Shown here piece after piece: positions 1-10,996 of a DNA stretch of 64,000 nt. The notes under the pieces were generated by a model. That model was given only the letters and a program-made list of their open reading frames with translations, was not told the origin of the DNA and did not search any database. The position numbers and the translations under genes were made by a program. This DNA comes from Rhizophagus irregularis. Its lineage: Eukaryota > Glomeromycota > Glomeromycetes > Glomerales > Glomeraceae. The stretch lies in the NCBI RefSeq assembly GCF_026210795.1, contig NC_089450.1:2356001-2420000 (forward strand), read 5' to 3'. The stretch's first letter is position 1; every line of letters starts with the position of its first letter.

Positions 1-2
1 CA

Positions 3-275
3 AATCCAATCTATGTAAAACCTCGTGGAAGACCACTTCAAAAGAGATATAAAAGTTCTTTGGAACAGCAATGTATTAGTCATACAAATGCTGAACTTCG
101 TACACCTTTAGGAAATGCATGTCAAAATGTTGATTATTCTTTATCTGATAAATTTTCTGAAAGTAGTGGGTCGAATAATTCTAGACAGATGAAAAAATGC
201 GGAAGATGTAAGCAATATGCAATGCACAATAGGCGTACATGTAATGTAGATTTGTCAAATTTACAACAAAATTAA
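3..275 (+). CDS. C-terminal end of a FAR1/SWIM-like transposon-derived zinc-knuckle protein (5' end outside window)
   Basis: The frame is open from the window edge, so the start lies upstream; the first in-window ATG is not the true start. The visible 90 residues begin with a basic GRP motif (PRGRPLQKRYKSS), pass through a Ser/Asn-rich linker and end in a Cys/His cluster, CGRC-KQYAMH-NRRTC, spaced CX2CX5HX4C, which resembles a zinc knuckle. This basic-GRP-plus-knuckle tail is typical of MULE/FAR1/SWIM-domain proteins that are abundant in Rhizophagus genomes; that comparison is from general knowledge. The catalytic core and SWIM motif are not in the window, so whether the gene is intact or a transposon relic cannot be told. 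Confidence 0.55.
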   Translation, partial: NPIYVKPRGRPLQKRYKSSLEQQCISHTNAELRTPLGNACQNVDYSLSDKFSESSGSNNSRQMKKCGRCKQYAMHNRRTCNVDLSNLQQN

Positions 276-1576
276 TTTTATTCTTTATAGACAAATCATA
301 ATGTAAAATATGCTAATTTAATATTTCTTTCAAAAATGTAATAAATGACGCGTAATTTTAATAATACAATATTAAACAAATTTTATATGCATATTTAGTG
401 AGGTTAATATTAACCGGAATTGTTATTTTTATGTATATTTAAATAAGGTTAATATATACCGGATGGGGGTGAGTTTTCACGGGGGGTGAGTTTTAGCAAC
501 GCCCTTAAATAATATAAATATACAAAATTCATATTTTTGAATAATATATTCGACCGATTGTTAGCTGGTGTAACATAAATGACGTAGTGCTTTGAAAATG
601 ATCAAAGCCACGTTTTTCATTGAATCTCTCTCATAAATGAAGTTATTCATGTGTAATTGTTTTTAAGGAATAATAATTAGCTCTGACGGACTTAAACGTT
701 GATTTTTATCCGATATTTTTTGTTTTATATTATTATAATAACTGATTCTAATTCATTATGTTAATATATTATTATATAATTTATAAAAAAAAATCTCTAT
801 ATGTTATCAACACAAATATATATTACACTTTTAAACAGACAAGAATAACTTTATAATTTTAAATTTTTTTTTTTGTTATAACCAAAATTCCTTTTAATAA
901 AACTTTTTTGTCATCATGAAACGAACAATCGAAATTTAAACTAATCAATAGCAACGATCAATATGACTTTCTATGGATGACTCATACAGGATAAAATCTC
1001 AGAAAGTCACGTTATGTCATTACACAATTAAAATCATACGTTTTACTCTGTAAATATCCAATCTCGAGCCATTCTTTTTTTTTCAGATGTTGGAACCTTA
1101 AGACAATTAACCGGTTAAGGCATCATCTTAAAAATCGGTTAACCGGTATAATTTTTTTTTTATTATTACAGTTGGTATTAATTAAATCTTTTAAATCTTC
1201 AAAGAATAACACTATTTAATTTCGGCATTATTAATTTCTTTAGGAGGTGAAACGAGTGAAAAGAATATAGAAAATATGACCCTTTTTTTAAATTAAATGC
1301 GGAATAAAATTACATATCTGTAGAAATTTGAAAAATTATTTGCAATAAAATATTTAATACAAAGTTGGAACCTTTAGGAATAAACCTGAATAAAAACTTA
1401 ATGTCATTTGTTTCATTTGAATTTATTAAATCTGAATCAAAGATCAAATGATTAATAATCTTTAGACCATATTATTCATATATTAATATTTGCGAAAATT
1501 AAAAATTGATAATCAGAATGATAATTATAGATGAGAAATTAAATATAAAAATTTTATTTTTAATTTATATTTAGGC
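276..1576. other. Gene-poor AT-rich stretch
   Basis: No coding frame, tRNA or other gene is supportable here. It holds two imperfect direct copies of a 38-bp block (387-424 and 431-467), a pair of GGTGAGTTTT motifs (470-495) and a 175-bp segment (860-1035) that is repeated in diverged form near 7560-7745. Confidence 0.6.
860..1035 (+). repeat. Diverged dispersed repeat, copy 1
   Basis: The segment resembles 7560-7745 in the same orientation: a T-run plus GTTATA, AATAAAACTTTTT, an ATGAAACGAAC-like stretch, then AATTTAAACTA and a tract around TCTATG. Identity is patchy. No coding capacity is seen in either copy, so the family is unassigned. Confidence 0.4.
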
Positions 1577-1837
1577 AATTTCTATTTGTACACGGGGTGT
1601 TTAAACACGGGTCATATTAGTAGATTAAAAACAGCATTCAAAACCTCCTTTAATGCCTTAAGTAAACTTGCAGAGCAGGTGAAAATACATATATTTATCT
1701 GTAATATAATAAGAATAAAAAGTAAAAGAGTATAATGTCGGTAGCATTCAATTTCAAATTAAAAAACAAAAAATTAGTCTATTAAAAATTATATTTATAT
1801 GACCCGTGTACAAACACCACGTGTAAACTTAGAAATT
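1577..1837. mobile_element. MITE-like inverted-repeat element, about 260 bp
   Basis: Terminal inverted repeats of about 45 bp with a few mismatches face each other: AATTTCTA followed by TACACGGGGTGTTT and CACGGGTCATAT on the left, and the reverse complement on the right (about 1795-1837). The interior is AT-rich and non-coding. A target-site duplication is not clear, so the superfamily is unassigned. Confidence 0.55.
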
Positions 1838-1971
1838 TTCTTATATTTATATATATATTTTTAATAAAAGTGAAAAAAATCGTTACTATTTGTCGCTAAC
1901 TTAGCCAAGTCTTTTAAAAAAACTTGTTGTCCTAACATGATCACCAACGTTGAGGTGCAGCAACATTGATC

Positions 1972-2215
1972 AGAAAGGGAGAGAGTGAAGGGAAAAGAAA
2001 AGGGAGAGGGAGAGGGTAAGGAAAGGGGAAGAATGAGGGAATAAGGGAAAGGGGAAAGGTAAGGAAAAATGGAGAAAGGAAAAGGGAAGAATAAGGGAAA
2101 AGGCGAAGGAAGGGAAAAGGAAAGGGAAAGAGAAAAGGAAAAAGGAAAAGCGAGTGAAAGAGGAGAGAGGGAGAGAGGGAGAGGAAAGGGAAAAGGAAAG
2201 GAGTGAGAAAATACA
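1972..2215 (+). repeat. Purine-rich asymmetric tract (GGGAAAAGG-type)
   Basis: About 240 nt are almost entirely A and G on the plus strand, built from GGGAAAAGG and GGGAGAGG-like words with only scattered pyrimidines. The open frames on the minus strand here (Phe/Ser/Pro/Leu-rich) are low-complexity artefacts. Such tracts can form triplex DNA; that is general knowledge, not shown here. Confidence 0.8.
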
Positions 2216-2483
2216 CAAAAATACACATACTACCCAACTCACACTCCCAACCCACATACCTAAAGGAGGACGAATGTAGGAAAAGGGAACTGAAGAGAAG
2301 ACCTAATAAAGAAGACCTAAAGAAAAGAGAAGACCTATCAAGCGAAGATATTCTAAGATCATCTGATGAGTTACTTATCGAAGAATGCCATAAGAAATAG
2401 TTTATTTGCATGAGTGATTTTTTTCGCATGAGTAACTTTATTCATATGACTGATATGAGTAATTATATTTTAACTTATGACTA

Positions 2484-3088
2484 GGGGATAGAGGGGGACA
2501 ACTTGTGGTTACACAAATATATGGATCACGGATTCCATATATAAATTACCATAAGTTTACTATAGATGTGCGAAAAATCTGAAAATCACAATGATCTTAT
2601 TTAATAAAAAAGTGATAATTACGATATGATACAATCATACCATGACGGCACATTACGAAGCTAAACATGATGTGAATTTTATAGTCTTCGCGTTTCTAGT
2701 TCTTAAGATATTTAGTATCAGCTATTTAAAGTACCTCAGATTTATATAAAATTTTATTATATACTTGAAAATAATACACAATAAAGGAAGTAAACACTAT
2801 TTTTAAATGTTTTAGATAAAAATATTTATAATTTTTTTTTATTGAGATCTTGTAAAAAAAAGTGTAATTATCTAACTTCTATTATCAAGCGGTAAAAATA
2901 TAGAGCTAACACACACAACCTTAACTTTTAACAATTATGTATGTGTGCTGAGAAAAATAAAAAAACTAAAAATTTTGCGAAATTTAATGTATTTTTTTTG
3001 TGTAATCAATTTTATGTGACTTCATTTTGTCTTGTGATCATAAATATGTGTAACCCTGAGTTGTCCCCCCGTTTATTTATCTATCCCC
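2484..3088. mobile_element. MITE-like element with TA target duplication, 605 bp
   Basis: Terminal inverted repeats begin GGGGATAGA and, after a gap on one side, share GGGGGACAACT, GGTTACACA and GATCAC. The left copy runs from 2484 and the right copy is its complement ending at 3088. TA dinucleotides flank both ends (2482-2483, 3089-3090). The interior has no gene. Confidence 0.65.
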
Positions 3089-3780
3089 TAACCTAAATAT
3101 CACATGAGTAATTTTTAGATTTATATTTTTTTTTTTTTTTTTTAATTTTTAGATTTATATTCGCGATAGTATACTTTTAATGTGATAGTTATTGATGATC
3201 ACTTTCCAAATAAATGTACTTTTTCGCTTAATTTGGTATTTGTTGTGTGATCTTCAAGTATTTTTTCAGAAATTTGGAAGTGTGCAACGCGAACTTTAGA
3301 GTTCAAATTTATATATATATAATATGCATATGCATATGCATATTCGCAATTTCAATAGTAATACATTATTTAATGCTAATATTTCAAAAAATATTGCTAT
3401 ATGCAAATATTGCTTCTTTTGACATCATTAGAATAAAATCATAAATTGGGCACTTCTGTGATACTCTTATTGCTTGTTAAGTTTAATTATCAAATAATAA
3501 ACTTTTGTAAAAAAAAATTTTGTTGATCATCTTTTTTCTTTGATCATCGTCAAAGAGATAAATAAAAAAAAATTAAAAAAAAATTAAAAAATGAAAAAAC
3601 AATTAAATTTAATTAACATTTAATTAAATAATGAAGTTTTTACTAAAATTTATTAAATAAAAATAATATATTGTATTGTTTTAATTATTTTATCCATTAC
3701 AATATAATTTTTATATTAAAAATTAAACCAATAATACTAGTGCGTTGATCATTTCAATGATCAAAACATTGAATAATAAA
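3089..3780. other. AT-rich non-coding stretch with poly-T and a perfect 9-bp hairpin
   Basis: It contains a 17-nt T run near 3126-3143, TGCATA repeats near 3326-3345 and a hairpin at 3745-3764 (TTGATCATT, loop TC, AATGATCAA). No gene is supported. Confidence 0.5.
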
Positions 3781-4011
3781 AAAGCTCCGAACAGTTCCAA
3801 TTTTCAATTCTTTTTTAATTGGTCAGAATCGTTTTCACGTAATAACTCACCATCCAGTGATCGTAGAAAGATGATTAAGAGCTCATTAGAATCCTCTTAT
3901 TGAGAGCTTTCAAATGATGCCAAAATCATCATTTTAGCATCGATAGATGGCGAGTTATTTTGACACATTATCAAAAAAAATAAAAATTGAAACCATTTGG
4001 CCAGGAGCTTT
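3781..4011. mobile_element. Foldback MITE-like element, 231 bp
   Basis: The ends are AAAGCTCC and GGAGCTTT, and the two halves are complementary over most of their length, including TTCAATT, AATAACTC and CCATC blocks. The interior carries CATCCAGTGATC and GAGCTCATTAGAATCC, which also occur in the 891-bp mariner-type element at 25978-26868. Target duplication is not clear. Confidence 0.6.
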
Positions 4012-4605
4012 AAACAATACGCAAAATAATATTATGTACTGATTATTGACATTTACTGAACATTATTCACTCAAGAATTGCTCATTGTATTGTTTAATGC
4101 TATATTATTTTTTGTAGAATTATTTTACTTTTTATTCAATACTTATCAATTTTTAAACTTTACAAAAAATTTAATACATATTTAATCAAAGGTCATCTGA
4201 TTTAACTTCAAGAAACTTTCAGTTAGTAAAGTTAACCCAAAATTAAATTTTTCATAAAATTTTATCCATTTAACTTTTATAAACCTAAATTAAATATGTG
4301 TTATATGTTCAGATAATCCAAATTTATCAGAAAATAAAAAAATTTTTTTTATTATATTCAAAAACAAAGGTAATAACCAATTCTTTTTTTCAATCACTTT
4401 TCAATCACTTTTTTGTTTAAAATAACCACTTTATATATTTATTAATTTTTTTTAACAGTAAGTAAAAAAAAAAATTATTATTCATAAGAAAAAATTATTT
4501 TTTATTTGTTTAACTTCAGTTCCCTACTTTTTTTTATATAAAATATTAAAAATATAAGCTATAATATAAGATTTTTTATTTTTTTTAAGTTAATAAGATT
4601 CTAAA

Positions 4606-4707
4606 ATTTTTTTTTTGATAAGAAATGATAACTTTATGTCAGTTTATGCAATTAACATTTTTTTTTTGATAAGAAATGATAACTTTATGTCAGTTTATGC
4701 AATTAAC
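4606..4707 (+). repeat. Perfect 51-bp tandem duplication
   Basis: A T-run followed by GATAAGAAATGATAAC and then TTTATGTCAGTTTATGCAA is present twice head to tail with a period of 51 bp and essentially no divergence, so it is recent. Confidence 0.9.
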
Positions 4708-5160
4708 AAGTTCATTAATATCTTGGCATTCATATATGCTAATCAAATAATTTTAAACTCATTTGAAAGGTAAGAATGTACTTTATTTTAGCATTACTAG
4801 GCATGGTGATATCAACAATCAAAGATAAAAATTAAAAAAAATATATTGAATGCATTTGCTCGGCAACCAGTGAATCAATTCATTTGTTTTTGGATTCATT
4901 AGATAGGTCTTAATTTTCTCTTTTGGATGAATATAAATTCATCCATTTATCTTACATAGACATCAAGTTATTTGCAATTTTGTTCCAAGAATTTTATAAT
5001 GATTATTTAAATTTTAATAATGGTGTATTAAAAAAAATATGATTAACAATTTTATTCATAGATTATTATTTTGTGCAACCAGTAATTTGGTAAAGTTTGT
5101 TTTTTAGAATCAAAAAGTGCTAATTCCAAAAATTGGCATATATGAACAAATGATATGCTT

Positions 5161-5177
5161 GGGGGACGAAGTCCCCC
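5161..5177. other. Mini-hairpin GGGGGAC-GAA-GTCCCCC, copy 1
   Basis: A perfect 7-bp stem closes a GAA trinucleotide loop. The identical 17-mer recurs at 7100-7116, and the same design with other stems occurs at 57014-57040 and 62111-62127. GC-rich 17-mers stand out in this AT-rich context. Confidence 0.8.
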
Positions 5178-5599
5178 TTATTTAAGAAATAAATAAAGTT
5201 AAAAAAATTAAAAACGTATAGATGATCATGCAGATCTTGTGATAATCAATTAAAAAAGTGTTAGACGAAATTTTTTTTCAAAAATTTAAAATTTTTTCTT
5301 TTTTTATAAAAACATCATAAAATTTTTTTTACATTTTTTTCTATTTGTAAGATTAAATATTTGGATATTACATAATTACAAATTAAAATTATAAGTGTAT
5401 TTCTTTTAAAAAATACTGTGATATTTCATAAAAAATATTTTTTTTTACTATTTTTATTTTTAAACTACTTGAATTTATAATTAATGAAAGAATTAATTTA
5501 AAATTCATGTTATTTCAAATTTTTGTCAACTCAGTTCTTAATTTTTATATTACATTTTTTTTTATATAAAATTTTTTTAAATTAAACTTCTTTTTCCAA

Positions 5600-6580
5600 A
5601 CACACTATAATCTCCACTTTGAACAAATGAAATCAACTTCATTTATTAATTGAAAGTTGTTCAGGCGGGTTAAAAGCACTTGAATATTAATTTTCATGAA
5701 TGTAGATGTAGTGCTTAGAGAAGATTGCATTTTTCTTGATGATATTAACTCTCTTTTCTGTTTTTTTTTTAATTTAGAGCGTAATATCTCCACTTTGGAC
5801 AAATGAAATCAACTTCATTTATTAATTGAAAGTTGTTCAGGCGGGTTGATTCTACTTGAATATTAATTTTCATGAATATAGGTGTAGTGCTTAGAGAAGA
5901 TTGCATTTTTCTTGATGATATTAACTCTCTTTTCTGTTTTTTTTAATTTAGAGCGTAATATCTCCACTTTGGACAAATGAAATCAACTTCATTTATTAAT
6001 TGAAAGTTGTTCAGGTGGGTTGATTCTGCTTGAATATTAATTTTCATGAATATAGGTGTAGTACTTAGAGAAGATTGCATTTTTCTTGATGATATCTCTT
6101 TTTTCTGTTTTTTTTTTAATTAGAGCGTAATATCTCCACTTTGGACAAATGAAATCAACTTCATTTATTAATTGAAAGTTGTTCAGGTGGGTTGATTCTG
6201 CTTGAATATTAATTTTCACGAACATAGGTGTAGTGCTTAGAGAAGATTGCATTTTTCTTGATGATATTAACTCTCTTTTCTGTTTTTTTTTAATTTAGAG
6301 CGTAATATCTCCACTTTGGACAAATGAAATCAACTTCATTTATTAATTGAAAGTTGTTCGGGTGGGTTGATTCTACTTGAATATTAATTTTCATGAATAT
6401 AGGTGTAGTGCTTAGAGAAGATTGCATTTTTCTTGATGATTAACTCTTTATCTTTTCTGTTTTTTTAATTTAGAGCGTAATATATCCACTTCGGACAAAT
6501 GAAATCAACTTTATTTATTAATTGAATGTTGTTCAGGTGGGTTGATTCTACTTGAATATTAATTTTTATAAGATTTCATT
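5600..6580 (+). repeat. Minisatellite array, about 5.6 copies of a 172-175-bp unit
   Basis: The landmark ATCTCCACTT (or a close variant) recurs at about 5610, 5785, 5960, 6132, 6307 and 6482, giving periods of 175, 175, 172, 175 and 175 bp. Units share GAAATCAACTTCATTTATT, TTGTTCAGG and AGAGAAGATTGCATTTTTC and differ mainly in T-run length and single substitutions; the last unit is truncated. The Met-Gln-Ser-Ser open frames on the minus strand simply follow the repeat. Confidence 0.92.
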
Positions 6581-8259
6581 TTTTTGTAGCTGTATTAACT
6601 TTAAAACACTTATTACAACTTGCATCATTATTTTAAATCATAAGAATTAATTTATATTATTGGCTAATTATAATCACATTGATACTAAGGATTTTTTTTA
6701 TTTTTAATAATTTAATAAAATATTATTAAAATCAAATTCATATAAATGCAACTAATATTAATAATTGTAATTTAAGTAGTAAATTCATTAACCAAATCAT
6801 GTAAATTCTATGCTTAAAGTATGTAATTTCTGTGATCAAATCAATATAAATTCAGCATAAATTATGGTCAAATCATGCAAATGATGCATTTTGTAATATG
6901 GAATTGTGCATTTTCTGTATTCCTATATAGATTAGAAATATTATTTTTAAGAAAAAATTGTATAAAACCTTATTAAAAACATGATTTTTTATAGGATCTA
7001 ATTATAATAAATTTTATTATTCAGTAATATTTTAGTGATTTTACATACAATTCAATTTATTTATATCAAAGAATTTTTTTAATTATAAATGTTATATTTG
7101 GGGGACGAAGTCCCCCGGCAAATCGCATATTCTAGTTATATATATATATAGTATATATACAGATTTGCCATTTTAATAATAAAAAAATATATTATCATGT
7201 GATAAATATAAAAGAAAATACTTCCCACCTCGGCATATGGATATTTCCACTTCATATTTTCTATTATGATATTAATAAAAAGGATATAGAAATCATAATT
7301 AATTATTTACTTTAATTAGTGGTCAGTTTGGACAGTCCTTTAAAGTTTTGTCATACAATTGTTACAAATTGTCTGGATCATGACTTTTACAATGGCTTAT
7401 AATAATTGATGAAAACGTCTTTTAGCCTTAATCAATTAAAGATAATTTTTTTTTATTGCAAAACTTAATAAAGTTTATTGTCCAGCGTTTTTTCATCGAA
7501 TCTACTATTCAATTACATGTGTTAATAATATTATTTCTTGTATAAAAAAAATCGTTTTTTGTAAAAGATTTCTTTTTTTGTTATAGCTGAAATTTCTTCA
7601 ATAAAAACTTTTTGAAGAGTACTCCTTATCATGGAATAAACAAACGTAATTTAAAACTAGCCAATAACGCCATATGATCTTCTATGAAAGTAAGGTAAAA
7701 ATATAAGTTCGTTGCATTGTAACACAATGAAATTATAATGACTTCATAAGTACCATTGCATATTTCATAAGCTTCCAATCAGTAATATAAAAAATTCCTA
7801 ATGAATCTAAGACAACAAATAGAACAAAGTTATAAGAAAATTACTAGTCAATCCTTTTTTGTGTACAAATCAAATCAAGAAATATACAAGTTTTCCATTT
7901 ACTGTTTAGAGAGCTCTCAATCACTTTTATCTTGAATGGTAAAAGACGAGGCGTAAAACTTTTAATGAACTGAGAAAAATAAGCAAAAGTCTGTAAATGA
8001 AATTATTACTTTAGAACATAATAAGTCGTGTAACTTTCGCTGCACCAAAAATTTTTTTTTATTTGCACCAAAAATTTAATTTATCTTGATAAAATTAAAA
8101 ATGTATTCATGAAAAATAACAATCTAATAATAATTTCGATAAAATTTTTCTCACCTCAGTCATATCATATATACCACGGTTATTTATTAACGAAATAACG
8201 AAGTTATCTCATCTTTTATTCTTGAATATGATTGATAGTAGTATTAATTATAAATTGTT
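6581..8259. other. AT-rich intergenic stretch
   Basis: No gene is supported. It includes the second GAA-loop hairpin (7100-7116), a TA-rich run (7138-7160) and the second diverged copy (about 7560-7745) of the repeat seen at 860-1035. Confidence 0.5.
7100..7116. other. Mini-hairpin GGGGGAC-GAA-GTCCCCC, copy 2
   Basis: This 17-mer is identical to the one at 5161-5177 and in the same orientation. Flanking sequence is not otherwise similar beyond preceding Ts. Confidence 0.8.
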
Positions 8260-8594
8260 TGGTCCTTCTATTGTTCTATTCATTTATTTTACGTAAAGCA
8301 GGAGAATTACAATGAGATCCTTCTATTGTTCCGTCTTATCAGTTCAACCTATTAATTTTTTATCATCAAACCACGTGATGTCGAAAACGTATTTACTATT
8401 TACGAGAATCCAGATGGTGGATTTTATAGTTAATATTTTAAGAAGGGTTTACTATTCTCGAACTTGATACTCGCAGTCCACAGATCGATTAATTATTTAA
8501 CTAGAGAAACGGAAACCATTGTAAGTCTGGAGAGAAAAAAGATAAAACAAAATTTGCGATTTCATTGGATGACGTCACGTGAAGGACCAAATTT
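8260..8594. mobile_element. Possible short-TIR MITE, about 335 bp
   Basis: TTTGGTCCTTC at the left is matched by its complement GAAGGACCAAA at the right. The repeat is only about 11-12 bp and no target duplication was found, so this is a weak call. Confidence 0.3.
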
Positions 8595-10774
8595 TCATTA
8601 GTAGTGCCATACTGTATATAGTCCTTCGCTTCGTTTCAGACAATAATGTTTTGGGCTGAATCAGAAAAGGAAATTCTTAATAAATAATGAAGTACTTATG
8701 ATATAATAAAGTCTAACTTTTTTTTGAGATCAAAAAAATTTTATGAATGAAAGAAAAAAAAAATTATTCCCTTATATAAACTTTCATATCAAATACTCAC
8801 TGAAACACTGAAACAAACTATAAATACTTTAGATATAACGATAAAAAGTAAAAAAAAAGTTTTTAAGATAATTTTAGAAATTCTTTGTATGCGCTTTTAC
8901 TTTATTTTACGTGGACAACACTCATTAATGGACCTCAAAGTTGATCACCTCTTTATTTGGTTAGCTACGGTAACTTCTAGTATAAATTTAACGAACATGC
9001 AAAAAGTACATTTAAAATTTACATTTATATCACGGACGCGTCATAAAGTTTACCCGATCTAATAACAATAGAGCGATGGATTCGATTGTAATAATAAAAT
9101 TTTTTTGCATTGTACAACAACACATGAATTAAAAATTCAGCGATACATTTAAAATATTCCTTAATATATTTAGTTTTCATCTTCAAATATTATTGGATTG
9201 AATATTAACGTCAACGGAACGAACTTATTTCTTCCGTAAAATCTGTATATTTTTTGTTTTTTGCTTTCTACTAATTTAATAAAAAATAGGGGTACAATTT
9301 TATTATAACGGAACGAAAACAATTTCATTAGTCATTTTTAATTTCTTGAATATTTCCTTTTTATAACTTCAGTAAATTATTAAATAAAAAGCTGCGTTTA
9401 TGTAAAAATCTAAAAATAAAGTTCAAATAATGTAAATAGCATGTTTAGATATTTGATGTCATTTCCGGAGCACAAGTGTAACTAAATGAGTCTATCACAC
9501 GTTGACTCAATTTTTGAGCGTGTGAACGGATGGACATTTTTTGTGAACCCTTTATGAAATCTATCTGTAGAATGAATACAGTCCTTCGTTACATTCTGAC
9601 TAATTACTGAATCCATTAAAAACATTTACCATGAACAGGCAATAACTAAAATTCAAACATAAATATTAACTAGTAAATAATGACATTTCGAGATAACGAT
9701 GATGAAAATATTAATATAGGCATTTCTTCAACATAATAACTATCAGCAACTTCCATGTCCAATAGCATCTCAGACAATAATAACATTAATTATCAAAAGT
9801 CAATCTACAATGACACTGACACTTCAAATAATAATGTTAATATTTTTCTTAATCGCAGTTATCAGCATTAACGAGAAAGCATACTATATTATGAGCCTGT
9901 AAAGTACTATATATTTAAACAAAGTAAATTGACAATATTCTAATAGTGTGCACGTTAAATTTTCTGTGATAAAATTTTTCTCCAAAAAAACACGTAAAGT
10001 CACTAAATATAGGAAACTTTTCTTTCAGGAACGTCATTATCAGATTTTAAAAGAATTTAATTTTCGCGAAGTATTAAAATACAAACGGTTAATAATTTTT
10101 TTTTTAAAAAAAAATTAAATTGAAATAATAAAAAATAAATATATTTTGAAACCATCTTTGTTGGACATTAATTCTGATCAGATTTATATTACTATATAAA
10201 CCAATTTTTTTATTTTTAGTATCAATATTAATAAAATATAGTTATATAACCTCTTACAATTAAATATTTAAGTAAAATCAGTACACTTTTCAGCCAAACT
10301 TATTCCGCCTAAACTTGACCCTCAGATCGATTAATTTTTGAAGCACCATACATTTTATATAAAGGATTAATGTATAAAATCATTTATTAATTATTACTAT
10401 GCAATTTATAATTAGAAATAAGTAAATATACACCCTATAATTTATTATTATACAAAGAAAAAATTTATTATTTATTAACGAGAATAAAAAACTGAACTAT
10501 TTCAAATTGTTTATAGTAAATGAAAAGTTTGATCATAACTAATTTTAAACTAAATAAATGGTAATAGCCTATGTATGTTAGTTGGGATAAAAAAAAACGA
10601 ATATTGAATTTTTTTTATGAAATAAGAAAAGGGAATTATTTTTCTCAAATCTAATAACGAATAAATTAATAAATTTAAATTACAGAAGTACGAATCATAT
10701 TTAAAAAATGGAAAACAAAACAAATATAATAGAATAAGAAAAGTTTCTTACCTGTCAATTTGTTTTAGTTATAA
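8595..10774. other. Gene-poor AT-rich stretch
   Basis: I see no supportable coding frame, RNA gene or clear repeat boundary; only homopolymer runs and short direct repeats. Confidence 0.5.
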
Positions 10775-10996
10775 TCAACGGAAAGAAGAACCGTTAAAAA
10801 ATTGATTCATCAACAAATCATTTGTATGTTGTCGAGGAAGGTTCGCGATACGCCTTAATGTGTCTTCATTGTTCTGAATGTTTCTTCTGTATATCACTAT
10901 AGTTTTTTGACTTTTTCGTATTCTTTGAGAAGGCATTATACGGTATTTGTTTTTTGAAGGAGGAATAATTTCAACCGTATTTATATAAAATTTCAA
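10775..10996 (-). pseudogene. Degenerate 3' exon of the 'NLPxQ...FNGxxF' small-protein family
   Basis: The minus-strand frame ends with RRIANLPRQ...NQFFNGSSF, which aligns with the C-termini of the genes at 19043-19796 (INLPRQ...NQFFNGFTF) and 60597-61405 (INLPQQ...NMLFNGIPF). It also keeps YRIMPS, matching YRIMSS at the start of exon 2 of the 60.6-kb gene. The splice acceptor AG of that gene is replaced here by CGT, and no recognisable exon 1 lies upstream on the minus strand (11000-11600). The first codon of the frame is TTG. I read this as a fragment or decayed copy; an alternative is a shortened gene with its own start at the internal Met. Confidence 0.5.

Larger units (their letters stand above)
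4012..5599. other. AT-rich intergenic stretch
   Basis: No gene is supported. Contents are homopolymer A/T runs, a 51-bp tandem duplication (4606-4707) and a GAA-loop hairpin (5161-5177). Confidence 0.5.

Noticed and set aside
2203-2400. 65-residue Lys/Glu-rich frame downstream of the purine tract
   Set aside because: The first codon is GTG, not ATG, and the composition follows the purine-rich DNA and its GAAGACCTA repeats; no homology could be recognised.
1861-2429. Overlapping Phe/Ser/Pro/Leu-rich minus-strand frames
   Set aside because: They are translations of the complement of the purine tract, open in several frames at once, which is typical of low-complexity DNA.
5605-6252. Two similar minus-strand frames containing SSLSTTxxFxKINIQ
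   Set aside because: They repeat because the DNA is a 175-bp minisatellite; the frames are not maintained through all units.
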